64,000 nt of DNA, taken from NCBI GenBank assembly GCA_910587105.1, contig CAJUMB010000010.1, forward strand, positions 9,613-73,612. Reading direction: 5' to 3'. Positions 30,492 through 39,684 of this stretch are shown piece by piece. How positions within the stretch are numbered: position 1 is the stretch's first letter; every line of letters starts with the position of its first letter. The DNA is from an uncultured Lachnospiraceae bacterium. Lineage in GTDB: Bacteria; Bacillota; Clostridia; Lachnospirales; Lachnospiraceae. The translations under genes were made by a program, and so were the position numbers. The notes under the pieces are model-generated. The model was not told where the DNA came from. It saw only the letters and a list, made by a program, of their open reading frames with translations, and did no database searches.

Positions 30492-33400
30492 ACGAGTGAC
30501 TACAGCATTGCTATAAAAATTGGCGGACAGATTGAAAGCAGTTTTAACAGCTCCATGCAGATCGCCATGAACGGCCTCTCTGCCCTGGGTGCGGCTTCCG
30601 TGGCAGGCATGGCGGCGGCTGGACGGGGGATAGCAGCCATTGGAAAGAACAGCGTGCAGGTGGGGAAAGATTTTGAAACCGCTATGTCCTCCGCTTCCGC
30701 CACAGCGGGCGCCAGCGCAGAAGATTTTGAAAAGATGAGGCAGGCAGCTGTGGAAATGGGGCGGACTACGTCGAAGACTGCTTCGGAATCCGCCGCCGCT
30801 CTTGAGTATATGGCGCTGGCAGGCTGGGATGCAGATACGTCCATATCTGCTCTGCCGAGTATACTAAAGGCGTCGGAGGCGACAGGCATGGAATTGGGGC
30901 GGACATCAGACCTGGTCACTGATTCCATGGCGGCTCTGGGGGTCACGGTAGACCAGCTTCCAAATTATCTGGATGTGGCCACCAAAGCGCAAAATAAATC
31001 AAACCAGTCAGCAGAACAGCTGATGGAGGCTTATCTCGGCGTTGGCGGCGCAATGAAAAACCTAAACGTGCCTATCACGGAATCTGCCACCGCCCTGGGT
31101 GTGCTGGCAAACCGGGGTATCAAAGGCTCTGAGGCCGGCAATGCCTTAAACGCCATAATGGTCAACCTGACTACGGGGACAGGCCAGGCAGGGCAGATGA
31201 TGCAGAAACTTGGTGTATCGGCGTTTGACTCGCAAGGCAATTTCATAGGGTTGGAAAATACATTGCAGCAGGTCAACGCGGCTATGGCCGGATGCAGCGA
31301 GGAAGAGAGGAATGCAGCGCTTGCCGCCATCGGCGGAAAACAGCATGTGGATGCTCTAAACAGTCTTATGGCCGGCCTTAATACAACCAACGAACAAGGG
31401 GTATCGGAATGGGCAGCCCTGACCGCAGAATTACAGAACTGCAACGGCGCCTTGGATGCTATGCGGGACACCAAACTGGACAACCTGGATGGTGATCTGG
31501 CTACCCTGCAGTCCGCCGCAGAGGATGCAGGCATTAAAATCTACGAACAGTTAAACGAGCCGCTTCGTGGGATGGCGCAGTACGGCACGCAGGCTATTTA
31601 CACTGTTTCGGACGCACTGCACAGCGGCGGTCTTTCCGGCGCGGCAGAGGCGGTCGGAGGCGTATTGGCAGATGTGCTGGTCAATCTTGCCGCCCAGTCA
31701 CCCCAGTTCTTGGATGCTGCGGCGGGAATGGTGATGGCATTTATTTCCGGAATTGAAGGTAATTCGGGGGATATCGCGCAGTCTTTTGTGGAACTTATTG
31801 CTGTCGGCGTAGACGCGGTATTTCAGATTATTCCACAGCTGTTTTTAGCAGGCGTCAAGCTGATAGCTGCGCTGGCGCTGGGCATTGCGAATCAGCTTCC
31901 AGGTATCATGGAGACCGGCGTGCAGGCGGTAACGGGATTCGTGCAGGGTATCTCCGAGCAGATACCTATGATGATATCCGCCGCCCTTGCCCTTATGCAG
32001 GCACTGTTGTCTGGTATCGCGGACAACGCCCCGATTATCATAAATGCCGCTATACAGCTCGTGGGCGACCTGATGATAGGTATCATACAGGCTCTGCCAC
32101 AGGTGCTTCAGATGGGCATGCTGTTTATTATGGAGCTTACAAATGGCATTATGGCCAGCCTGCCATTCCTTTTACAGACATTGACACAGGTAGTTGTGGA
32201 GGCTGTTGCGGCTTTGGGGCAGATGATTCCCCAGTTCATTGACATGGGGATAGCAGTCATAACAAATCTGCTTCAGGGCATCGTTGCTAATTTGGGCAAT
32301 ATCGCACAGGCAGCAGTACAGATTGCTGTGGCCTTATTTACTGGGCTCGTCCAGGCGATACCACATATTATAACGGCTGTCCCACGGCTGACTGACGCAA
32401 TTGTAGATACACTTGCCAATGCAGACTGGGTGGGCATCGGGCTGCAGATCATCCATGCGGTGGTGGCCGGACTCATACATGGTGTTGGGGCACTTTTATC
32501 AGCAGTACCAGCGATCGCAAAGGCGCTGGGTGAAGTGATTTTAAAATCAAACCCGATCTATATCGGATTTAGATTTATAAAGGCCGTCATCACAGGTATC
32601 ATCAATGGTATTTTATCATTAGGCGGGCTTATCTGGGATGCTTTTAAAGGCCTGCTGTTCGGCGGCGGGAAAGATACGGGAGCCGAGGAAACCGGCGCGT
32701 CCATGGCGCAGGATTATGCCACGGGAGCTGATAGCGGCACTCCGGCCCCCTCTGCCCTTCCAGGCGATGAGTCGGCGGCACAGGCTGGGGCTGTGCAGGC
32801 ATCCAGCGCGTCTGATAACGCAGCGGATGCGGCGGCAGTGGCGGAGACTGCAAGCGGAGAGGCGGCGGCAGGAACAGAACAAGAACCATCAGGGCTTCCA
32901 CCAGAGGCGCAGGTTCCGGTGGAAGACATCACCGTTATGGAAAACGGGATTCCCGCCACAGCAGGGGCCGCTCCTCCAATTAAGGAAGTGGCAACCCCGG
33001 AAATTGCAGAGCAGGAATCCCAGCTGGCCGGTGTGACTGCTGAGCCGTCGGGTGTGGAAAACGTGCCTGTGGAAGCGGCGCAGGCACTGCCCGCTGACAG
33101 CGGTGCCCCTCCTGCTGATGTAATTCCAGAAACCACGGCGATCCCACCGGAAAATGCGGCGGAGGTGGCTGTAGAACAGGCACAGGTATCAGCGGACGTT
33201 CCTACTGACGCCATACAGACGCCGCCAGATGCAGCGGCCGGTATGACGACTGGACAAGTGCCGGCAGAAGCAGCAGAAAATACACCAACAGATGCAGCCT
33301 CGATAGAGGCTGCTACTCCAGTGGAATCCATGCAGGCGCCTGCGGAAGCCATAACAGATACAGGACAAACAGGCGTGCCGACAGAGATGACAGCAGTTCC

Positions 33401-34064
33401 GGACGCAGGTACAGGCACTGCTGTTGCATCGATGGCGGAAGCTGCAGACAGTGCCGGTGCGGCCGATAGCCCTCCGCTGGATGCGGCGCCTCCTCCGGAC
33501 GCTGTCCAGGCAGGGAGAGCGCAGTTACCGCCGGAGGATATAGGCGCCGTCGAAAGCGCAATGCAGGCAGACCAGGCGGCTGTTGATGCCGTAAGTACGT
33601 CACCGCCGCCGGATACTATGCAGGCGGCACCGGAGGAAACAGCCGGCATTGCCGTGGACGCCGCCAGTACTGCTGATACACCGCCAGTATCGGATATCCC
33701 GCCAGATACAGCGCCGGTACCGGCAGAAAACATGGCAGATGTATCAAATGGCGGGGCACAGGGACCAGTGGACGTGACGCCTCCTGATCCCGTTCCGCCA
33801 TTTCCGCCGGAGCCTCCTGAACCAGATACTCCTGCAGGCGGTTCCGCAATCGGGAGGGCGCTGGATGATCTTTCGGGACAGACTCCGGACAAAGGCGGAG
33901 AAACAGGCGATGCACCATCAATCGTATACAATCCTATTTTTAATATTGAATCCAGCGGGGAAGTTAAAAAAGATGTAGAGGAAGCCAATCGTATGGGAAT
34001 GCGCGAATTTGACAAAATGATGCAGCAATGGCTGAAACATAATAAACGAAAAGCATTTGCATAG
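30492..34064 (+). CDS. Tail tape measure protein
   Basis: 1190 residues if begun at codon 30492. The N-terminal part (to about residue 320) is the TP901-type tape measure core (FEKMRQAAVEMGRTTSKTASESAAALEYMALAGWDADT). A long hydrophobic repeat region (about 370-720) follows, then about 390 Ala/Pro/Asp/Glu-rich disordered residues (740-1130), and a charged C-terminus. The expected first Met of (M)SDYSIAIKIGG is an ACG at 30492 after AAGGAGG; the first ATG is 30555. It sets tail length and enters the host membrane on infection. Confidence 0.9.
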   Translation, partial: TSDYSIAIKIGGQIESSFNSSMQIAMNGLSALGAASVAGMAAAGRGIAAIGKNSVQVGKDFETAMSSASATAGASAEDFEKMRQAAVEMGRTTSKTASESAAALEYMALAGWDADTSISALPSILKASEATGMELGRTSDLVTDSMAALGVTVDQLPNYLDVATKAQNKSNQSAEQLMEAYLGVGGAMKNLNVPITESATALGVLANRGIKGSEAGNALNAIMVNLTTGTGQAGQMMQKLGVSAFDSQGNFIGLENTLQQVNAAMAGCSEEERNAALAAIGGKQHVDALNSLMAGLNTTNEQGVSEWAALTAELQNCNGALDAMRDTKLDNLDGDLATLQSAAEDAGIKIYEQLNEPLRGMAQYGTQAIYTVSDALHSGGLSGAAEAVGGVLADVLVNLAAQSPQFLDAAAGMVMAFISGIEGNSGDIAQSFVELIAVGVDAVFQIIPQLFLAGVKLIAALALGIANQLPGIMETGVQAVTGFVQGISEQIPMMISAALALMQALLSGIADNAPIIINAAIQLVGDLMIGIIQALPQVLQMGMLFIMELTNGIMASLPFLLQTLTQVVVEAVAALGQMIPQFIDMGIAVITNLLQGIVANLGNIAQAAVQIAVALFTGLVQAIPHIITAVPRLTDAIVDTLANADWVGIGLQIIHAVVAGLIHGVGALLSAVPAIAKALGEVILKSNPIYIGFRFIKAVITGIINGILSLGGLIWDAFKGLLFGGGKDTGAEETGASMAQDYATGADSGTPAPSALPGDESAAQAGAVQASSASDNAADAAAVAETASGEAAAGTEQEPSGLPPEAQVPVEDITVMENGIPATAGAAPPIKEVATPEIAEQESQLAGVTAEPSGVENVPVEAAQALPADSGAPPADVIPETTAIPPENAAEVAVEQAQVSADVPTDAIQTPPDAAAGMTTGQVPAEAAENTPTDAASIEAATPVESMQAPAEAITDTGQTGVPTEMTAVPDAGTGTAVASMAEAADSAGAADSPPLDAAPPPDAVQAGRAQLPPEDIGAVESAMQADQAAVDAVSTSPPPDTMQAAPEETAGIAVDAASTADTPPVSDIPPDTAPVPAENMADVSNGGAQGPVDVTPPDPVPPFPPEPPEPDTPAGGSAIGRALDDLSGQTPDKGGETGDAPSIVYNPIFNIESSGEVKKDVEEANRMGMREFDKMMQQWLKHNKRKAFA

Positions 34065-34080
34065 GAAAGGAGCGGCACAG

Positions 34081-34329
34081 ATGGCATCCACTTATATAAC
34101 CAGCCAGGGAGATACCTGGGATTTGATGGCCTATGATTTATATGGCGCTGAAAAATATATGCGTTATCTGATAGAGGCCAACTGGCCGCTTCTGGATGTT
34201 CTGGTTTTTTCGTCCGGCATGAAAATCATTGTGCCGGATATCTCAGAAGATGCAGACGAAGATATACCATTCTGGCGCAGGGACGATATTGGCGATGACC
34301 CGCCCACGGAGGAAAGATTGTATGAGTAA
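34081..34329 (+). CDS. Tail protein X (LysM-like)
   Basis: 82 residues: TYITSQGDTWDLMAYDLYGAEKYMRYLIEANW is the P2 gpX / LysM-like fold. GGAAAGGAGCGGC precedes the ATG. It overlaps the D gene by 8 nt. Confidence 0.88.
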   Translation: MASTYITSQGDTWDLMAYDLYGAEKYMRYLIEANWPLLDVLVFSSGMKIIVPDISEDADEDIPFWRRDDIGDDPPTEERLYE

Positions 34330-35377
34330 CCCCAGAAGAGTGACAGCTAATTTTAAGTTTAATGGCAAATGGCTGGGGAAATCTCTGAAAGATTACCTCC
34401 AGTCTATAACCTACACGGATGTGGCATCCGGGCAGAGCGACCAGCTGGATATTGTGATGCAGGACATTAAGATGGAGTGGCTTGGAAAGCGGTATCCGAA
34501 AAAGGGAGACCGGGTGGATGGTAAAATTACATTCGTCAACTGGGATGGGATTTTAGACAAAAAGCTGGACTGCGGGGCATTTGTCCTTGACAATATCAAA
34601 TTTTCCGGCGGTCCTGCTGCAGCATCCTTTGGATGCCTGGCATCGCCTATTGACAGCTCCTTTAACACGCGGGAGAGGACGAAGACCTATCAGGATGTCA
34701 CGATTGAGGAAATCGCGCAGGAAATTGCCGACAGATATAATCTCAAGTTGAAGTGTTCCGGCGCAGACATACGCATCGATACCATAGAACAGTCCCAGAA
34801 AACGGACAGCGCCTTTTTGTGTGAAACCTGTGATGCTTATGGAATATCGGTTAAGATATACAAAAAATCTATCGTGATTTATGATCAGACGGCCATGGAA
34901 GAAAAAAAGCCAGTAAAGAAACTTACCCGGGAGGATTTTATAGATGATAAGTGGGAGTATGAAGATTCCCTTGCCGGGGTATATACAGGAGCCAGAATAT
35001 CCTATCAGCCCGGTGAAGGCGGTGATGAAATCAGCGTCTACGTAGGCCAGAAAGACGAAGAAGCAGACGACGCCAGAGTACTGTATATCAACGAATCCGC
35101 TGACAGTGTGGCAGACGCTTACCGCAAAGCGGCAGTAGCTGTCAATAAATCCAACCAGGAGGCCACAAAACTGTCCGGGGATATCTGGCCTGATCCAAAG
35201 ATATGCGCAGGGGTGACTGTGGAGATATCCGGTATGGAGCATATAGACGGAAAATATTTTGTGGATAAATGTATCACTGAAGTGGGCGGCTCAAAATCAC
35301 GTCAGTCCATAGAGATGCATAAGTGTCAGGAACGGCTGGCGTGCGGGCCAGAACCGGAAGAAGGTGCTGAAAAATGA
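34322..35377 (+). CDS. Late control D / baseplate hub protein
   Basis: 351 residues with the gpD layout: SITYTDVASGQSDQLDIVMQD at the start, then SFNTRERTKTYQDVTIEEIAQEIADRYNL and FLCETCDAYGISVKIY. It forms the baseplate hub above the spike. The AAAGATTG site lies in the X gene, consistent with coupling. Confidence 0.9.
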   Translation: MSNPRRVTANFKFNGKWLGKSLKDYLQSITYTDVASGQSDQLDIVMQDIKMEWLGKRYPKKGDRVDGKITFVNWDGILDKKLDCGAFVLDNIKFSGGPAAASFGCLASPIDSSFNTRERTKTYQDVTIEEIAQEIADRYNLKLKCSGADIRIDTIEQSQKTDSAFLCETCDAYGISVKIYKKSIVIYDQTAMEEKKPVKKLTREDFIDDKWEYEDSLAGVYTGARISYQPGEGGDEISVYVGQKDEEADDARVLYINESADSVADAYRKAAVAVNKSNQEATKLSGDIWPDPKICAGVTVEISGMEHIDGKYFVDKCITEVGGSKSRQSIEMHKCQERLACGPEPEEGAEK

Positions 35378-35979
35378 CAGACCGATTGATACGGATAGGA
35401 AAAGTCTCCACTGTAGATTACGAGGCCGGGATGGTCAGCGTCACCTATTCGCACATGGACCACAACACAACAAAAAAACTTCCAGTATTTGCTATGTCAG
35501 ACGAATATAAAATGCCTGCTGTTGGGGATGAAGTGCTGGTGCTGCATCTGCCCACTGGGCAGGCATCCGGAATTGTACTGGGCAGGATGTGGAACAAAAG
35601 CAACGTGCCCAGAAAAGCAGGAGAGCATGTTTACAGCCAGGAATTTGCCCATGAGCCGGGCGAATCCTACATGGAGTATGACGGGGCGGACGGGGATTTA
35701 AAATTTAAAGATAAAAATACCGGACCTGTGACACTTACCGAACTTTTAGGTCTGGCAGAAACCGATAAGCACCGAAGGGAATTTGGTGATGAGCCAGGCG
35801 AGGCGTACATTGAATACCGTCCAGAAGAAGGCAGAATGTACTTTAAGGATAAGCGGGCTGGGCTGGTAAGTCTTTCCACGATACTGGGCCTAAGCGAAGA
35901 GGATGAGCTGAAAGACCTGGAGCCAGAGCCAAATCCAGAACCCGTACCGGGTGCAGACCCAGGCCAGACAGGAGGCTGA
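35374..35979 (+). CDS. Baseplate assembly protein V / spike
   Basis: 201 residues. The N-terminal OB-like domain (RIGKVSTVDYEAGMVSVTY ... PAVGDEVLVLHLPTGQASGIVLG) matches gpV-type spike proteins. Two repeats of E(F)xxEPGExYxEY follow, and a short Pro/Glu tail (EPEPNPEPVPGADP). It forms the membrane-piercing tip. Confidence 0.87.
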   Translation: MTDRLIRIGKVSTVDYEAGMVSVTYSHMDHNTTKKLPVFAMSDEYKMPAVGDEVLVLHLPTGQASGIVLGRMWNKSNVPRKAGEHVYSQEFAHEPGESYMEYDGADGDLKFKDKNTGPVTLTELLGLAETDKHRREFGDEPGEAYIEYRPEEGRMYFKDKRAGLVSLSTILGLSEEDELKDLEPEPNPEPVPGADPGQTGG

Positions 35980-35980
35980 T

Positions 35981-36379
35981 ATGGCAAAAGTAGGCAACTG
36001 GGGAAGACACATAAAGTTTTCTGTAAATTCGGAAAAGCAGCTGTCTTTCCATGATTTTAAACGCTCCGTAAAAGGACGCTGGGCAGACCACCCAATCATA
36101 AATGAAAAACCAAAAAAGGAGTTCCAGGGGCCGGATTCTGCCAGTGTGACCATGGAGGTTACGGTATCTGCCCACATGGGGGCCAGCCCGAAAGACACCA
36201 TCAAAAAGCTGGAAGATGCCTGTGAAAAGGGAAAAATAGACTACCTGTATGTTGGGGGCAAAAAAGTCGGGAAGGGTAAAATGTATCTGGAATCGATTGG
36301 CGAAACGTGGGATGAAATCTGGAACAAAGGCGAGCTGGCGAAAGCCACACTCAGCCTGACATTTTCCGAGTATGCGTAG
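35981..36379 (+). CDS. Tail protein U-like
   Basis: 132 residues (FSVNSEKQLSFHDFKRSVKGRWADH), the gpU pattern of P2-like tails, with GGAGGCTGAT right before the ATG at 35981. Confidence 0.82.
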   Translation: MAKVGNWGRHIKFSVNSEKQLSFHDFKRSVKGRWADHPIINEKPKKEFQGPDSASVTMEVTVSAHMGASPKDTIKKLEDACEKGKIDYLYVGGKKVGKGKMYLESIGETWDEIWNKGELAKATLSLTFSEYA

Positions 36380-36394
36380 CAGGGGGGATAGGAT

Positions 36395-36715
36395 ATGCGT
36401 GAGACAGACAGCATAGAGATTGTCCCCGTCGACGGGGATTTGTCGGCAGAGAGGGTCAACACCCAGCTCCGCTCCCTGATTGCCGCCCGGGAGCGCACCA
36501 TTCCCGGAAGCCGGGGATTCGGCTTGAGCGGGGATTATCTGGATATGCCCATTTACGAGGCAGCCAATGAATTTGGTGTGGAGCTGGAGGAAAAAGCAGA
36601 TATATTTATCCCGGACATAGACATTGCAGAAGTGCGGGCCAAGCCGGATATAAACGGCTTAGTCAGCACGCAGATATTTGTGGAATGGAGGGATGGGGAT
36701 GATAGCAGAGATTAG
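36395..36715 (+). CDS. Baseplate wedge protein W (gp25-like)
   Basis: 106 residues (RTIPGSRGFGLSGDYLDMPI ... VEWRDG). The RTIPxxRxFGL-type motif is typical of the gp25/W family that nucleates sheath assembly at the baseplate. It overlaps J by 17 nt. Confidence 0.82.
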   Translation: MRETDSIEIVPVDGDLSAERVNTQLRSLIAARERTIPGSRGFGLSGDYLDMPIYEAANEFGVELEEKADIFIPDIDIAEVRAKPDINGLVSTQIFVEWRDGDDSRD

Positions 36716-37844
36716 CAGCCTGCCGGATGTGAGTTTTATTGACCGCCTGACCTTGGATGATGTCCAGGCCCTGCTGGTGAAAAGCTACGAGGAAAAGTAC
36801 GAGCAGGTGACAAAAGAAAAAGCAGGCCTGAAAAGAGCGGACCCGGTTACCCTTACGCTGTATGCCTGTTCTGTGGTGATATACCAGGCCCTTTTGTATG
36901 TAGACAGGGCCGGGAAACAGGACTTGATTAAGTACAGCTACGGGGAATTTTTGGACAATATTGCAGCCAATAAAGGCGTGACCCGTCTGCCCGCCCAGGC
37001 CGCTGAGGTGACTGTCAGATTCCGCCTGCCTTCTGCCAGAAGAGACGCGGTGGGAATCCCTGCCGGAACCAGGGTGACAAGCGGGGATGGTATTTATTTT
37101 GGCACCACAGAATACGCGGAGATACCAGCAGGGGATGTGTACGTGGATATCCCCTGCGTGTGTCAGATGACCGGTGCTGTGGGGAGCGGCCTGGCTGTGG
37201 GAAGCATCAATACCCTGGTAGACCTTCTGCCCTATATCTCCAGTGTGTCCAATATTGAGGAGAGCCAGGGCGGGGCGGATGTCGAAGACGACGAAAGCCT
37301 TGCAGACCGCGTGTACCTGGCGCCGTCCGCTTACTCTGTAGCCGGCCCCAGGGATGCGTATATCTATCATACAAAAGCGTATGGCGCGGCCGTTGGCTCC
37401 GTAAACGTGTCCAGCCCCAAGCCCTGCGAGGTGGAGGTGCGCGTGCTGTTAAAAGACGGCTCCCTTCCATCCCAGGCACTGCTGGACGGCATCCTGGAGT
37501 ATCTGGACGACGATAAGATCAGGCCGTTGACGGACCGTGTGAAAGTCCTGTCCCCCAGCACAAGAGAATATGATCTGGACGTGGAGTATTACATTGCCAA
37601 GTCAAACGCATCCAGGGCAGTATCCATACAGGCAGCGGTATCCGCCGCTGTGGCCGGATATCATGAGTGGCAGACCAAGGAAATTGGCCGGGATATCAAT
37701 CCGTCGGAGCTGGTTCGGCGCATGGTGGAGGCAGGAGCAAAGCGGGTGGTGGTAAAATCGCCGGAATTTGTATCACTGCCTCCATCAACCGTGGCACGAT
37801 TAGGCAGCATGACCGTGGTATACGGAGGGATAGAGGATGATTGA
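36699..37844 (+). CDS. Baseplate protein J
   Basis: 381 residues. GVTRLPAQAAEVTVRFRL, GIPAGTRVTSGDGIYFGT, ESLADRVYLAPSAYSVAGPRDAYIYHTKAY form the gpJ-like baseplate wedge core. The ATG at 36699 is 6 nt after GGAGGG. Confidence 0.92.
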   Translation: MIAEISSLPDVSFIDRLTLDDVQALLVKSYEEKYEQVTKEKAGLKRADPVTLTLYACSVVIYQALLYVDRAGKQDLIKYSYGEFLDNIAANKGVTRLPAQAAEVTVRFRLPSARRDAVGIPAGTRVTSGDGIYFGTTEYAEIPAGDVYVDIPCVCQMTGAVGSGLAVGSINTLVDLLPYISSVSNIEESQGGADVEDDESLADRVYLAPSAYSVAGPRDAYIYHTKAYGAAVGSVNVSSPKPCEVEVRVLLKDGSLPSQALLDGILEYLDDDKIRPLTDRVKVLSPSTREYDLDVEYYIAKSNASRAVSIQAAVSAAVAGYHEWQTKEIGRDINPSELVRRMVEAGAKRVVVKSPEFVSLPPSTVARLGSMTVVYGGIEDD

Positions 37845-38556
37845 TCTCTACAACGGCGAGCTTTTAAACATGCTTCCGGTCCAGATGGCGAAAGACATAC
37901 ACAGCGTATGCATCAGTTATGCCCTCAAAAAGGGAATACAGCTGATCATCGACCGGGCAGACATGACCCGGACACAGGCGGCCATAGACAGTATTCCCGA
38001 GCGGATACTGGATGTACTGGCGGTGGAACTGCATACACCGTATTATCGGGAAGACCTGCCCCTGGACAAAAAGCGCGAGATCATCAAGCGTACGCTTTTG
38101 TGGCATCTGACTGCAGGGACGCCGGGGGCTATGCGGGAGCTGATCTCCATCGTGATCGGGGAAGGCAGTATCGTAGAGTGGCCGGATTATGAGGATCCGC
38201 CTTACACGCCGGGGACATTTGATATCCTGACGGATGTACAGTTGACAGAGGAGATTGTGACGCAGTTTATCGCGATTATTGAGCGTGTCAAAAATGAGCG
38301 GTCGCATCTGCGCAGGCTGCATATACACCGGCATATGGAAGGACACTGGTATATAGGCGCAGGCGGACGGACAGAACCCCATGTAACCATTCCACGGAAT
38401 ATGCGGGGCGCCACAGTCAGGCAGTATCTGGCAGTGGGTGCTGTTTCTTCACCTGAGATAGCAATACCCAAAGAAACGCCTTTAATCAAAGAGAAACAGT
38501 ACATCGGGGCAGTATTTATACCGCACTACAAAAACATCATATCAGAGGAGGAGTGA
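37837..38556 (+). CDS. Tail protein I
   Basis: 239 residues with the P2 gpI-like LPERILDVLAVELHTPYYREDLPLDKKREIIKRTLLWH-type core (here IPERILDVLAVELHTPYY and so on). It joins baseplate wedges and fibres. It overlaps J by 8 nt. Confidence 0.9.
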   Translation: MIDLYNGELLNMLPVQMAKDIHSVCISYALKKGIQLIIDRADMTRTQAAIDSIPERILDVLAVELHTPYYREDLPLDKKREIIKRTLLWHLTAGTPGAMRELISIVIGEGSIVEWPDYEDPPYTPGTFDILTDVQLTEEIVTQFIAIIERVKNERSHLRRLHIHRHMEGHWYIGAGGRTEPHVTIPRNMRGATVRQYLAVGAVSSPEIAIPKETPLIKEKQYIGAVFIPHYKNIISEEE

Positions 38557-38557
38557 T

Positions 38558-39595
38558 ATGGCTAATTTCAACGCGGCGGCGCTGACAAAGAAGGGAATCA
38601 GTCTTCTGGCAAAAACGCAGGCAGGACAGACTGGTATCGAATTCACGAAGGCGGTTTCGGGCAGTGGTTCCTATACAGCTGATGAGCCTCTCATAGATAA
38701 AGAATCCTTAAAAGACCAGAAGCAGGAATTTCCCATTGATAAACTGGCTGTTTTAAATGATACAACGGTTTCTATCAGATTTTCCATTACCAATCAGCAG
38801 GAATCCGGAAGTCTGGCAGAAGGGTATTACGTGAAGGAAGTCGGCCTTTTTGCTGCAGATCCCGATGAGGGGGAAGTCTTATATGCCATCGCAACGGCAG
38901 TGGAAGACCAGTGGGACTATATGCCCGCATATAACAGTTTGATGCCCGCCTATATTACCGTGGAGTTTTATGCTGAGGTCAGCAATGCCGCCAACGTGGT
39001 CATAAAATGTTCGGGCAGATTTGTCACTGCAGAAGAACTGGAAGAAGAGCTTGATGCATTACGGAAAGAAGCAGCAGCGGCCCATAAAGAAATTAAAGAT
39101 ATAATAGCCGGGCTTGGCGGGGTGCCCGATGGCGTGCTGACCACTGCGGATAAAGGTGTGGCAAATGGAGTGGCCAGCCTTGATACTTATGGAAAGCTCC
39201 AAGATACACAGCTGCCGCGTGGCTCAGGGGCCAATTACCTGGGGTATAAGCTGGCATTTGCTGATTTTACATGGACAGCTGTTGAAGGACGTACAGGATG
39301 GGTTGGTACGCATAAAGCATCAGGGCTCTGGAGCTCAATAGGAGATCAAACAATAGCAGGCTATAACGAGCTGTTAGTAGTCTTAGACCCCAACAGAATA
39401 TACGATATGTACGTAAAAGACTATGCGGAGCATCTTGCGTGCGCTTTTAGCAGTCTTAATTTTAGAGCTTTTGCCAAGATAGAAGGCCAGGAATGTGAAA
39501 TCAAAATATTTGCTGACAGCGATTTAAGTAAATCAGAGGCTGCTGAAGTTGCTTTTTGGCTTTATATCCTGCGAAAAGAAAGAGCAGGCTATTAA
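38558..39595 (+). CDS. Tail fibre protein 1
   Basis: 345 residues. The N-terminal about 150 residues (ALTKKGISLLAKTQAGQTGIEFTKAVSG ... YVKEVGLFAADPDEGEVLYAIATA) are the phage tail-collar fibre domain that attaches to the baseplate. A short coiled coil (residues about 165-185) leads to a divergent C-terminus. It is paralogous to the next gene in the N-terminal domain. Confidence 0.85.
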   Translation: MANFNAAALTKKGISLLAKTQAGQTGIEFTKAVSGSGSYTADEPLIDKESLKDQKQEFPIDKLAVLNDTTVSIRFSITNQQESGSLAEGYYVKEVGLFAADPDEGEVLYAIATAVEDQWDYMPAYNSLMPAYITVEFYAEVSNAANVVIKCSGRFVTAEELEEELDALRKEAAAAHKEIKDIIAGLGGVPDGVLTTADKGVANGVASLDTYGKLQDTQLPRGSGANYLGYKLAFADFTWTAVEGRTGWVGTHKASGLWSSIGDQTIAGYNELLVVLDPNRIYDMYVKDYAEHLACAFSSLNFRAFAKIEGQECEIKIFADSDLSKSEAAEVAFWLYILRKERAGY

Positions 39596-39684
39596 GAGGC
39601 GCCTCCATGGGAGAATTATAGTAAAAGCGACTTAGAAAGAGTGTGTCAATAATTAATTTATAATACTATACAAGGGAGGATAAG

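Noticed and set aside
32714..34087. Long minus-strand ORF (457 codons) opposite the tape measure gene
   Set aside because: Its Ser/Gly/Ala-rich sequence mirrors the low-complexity codons of the tape measure; there is no ribosome site and no recognisable domain.
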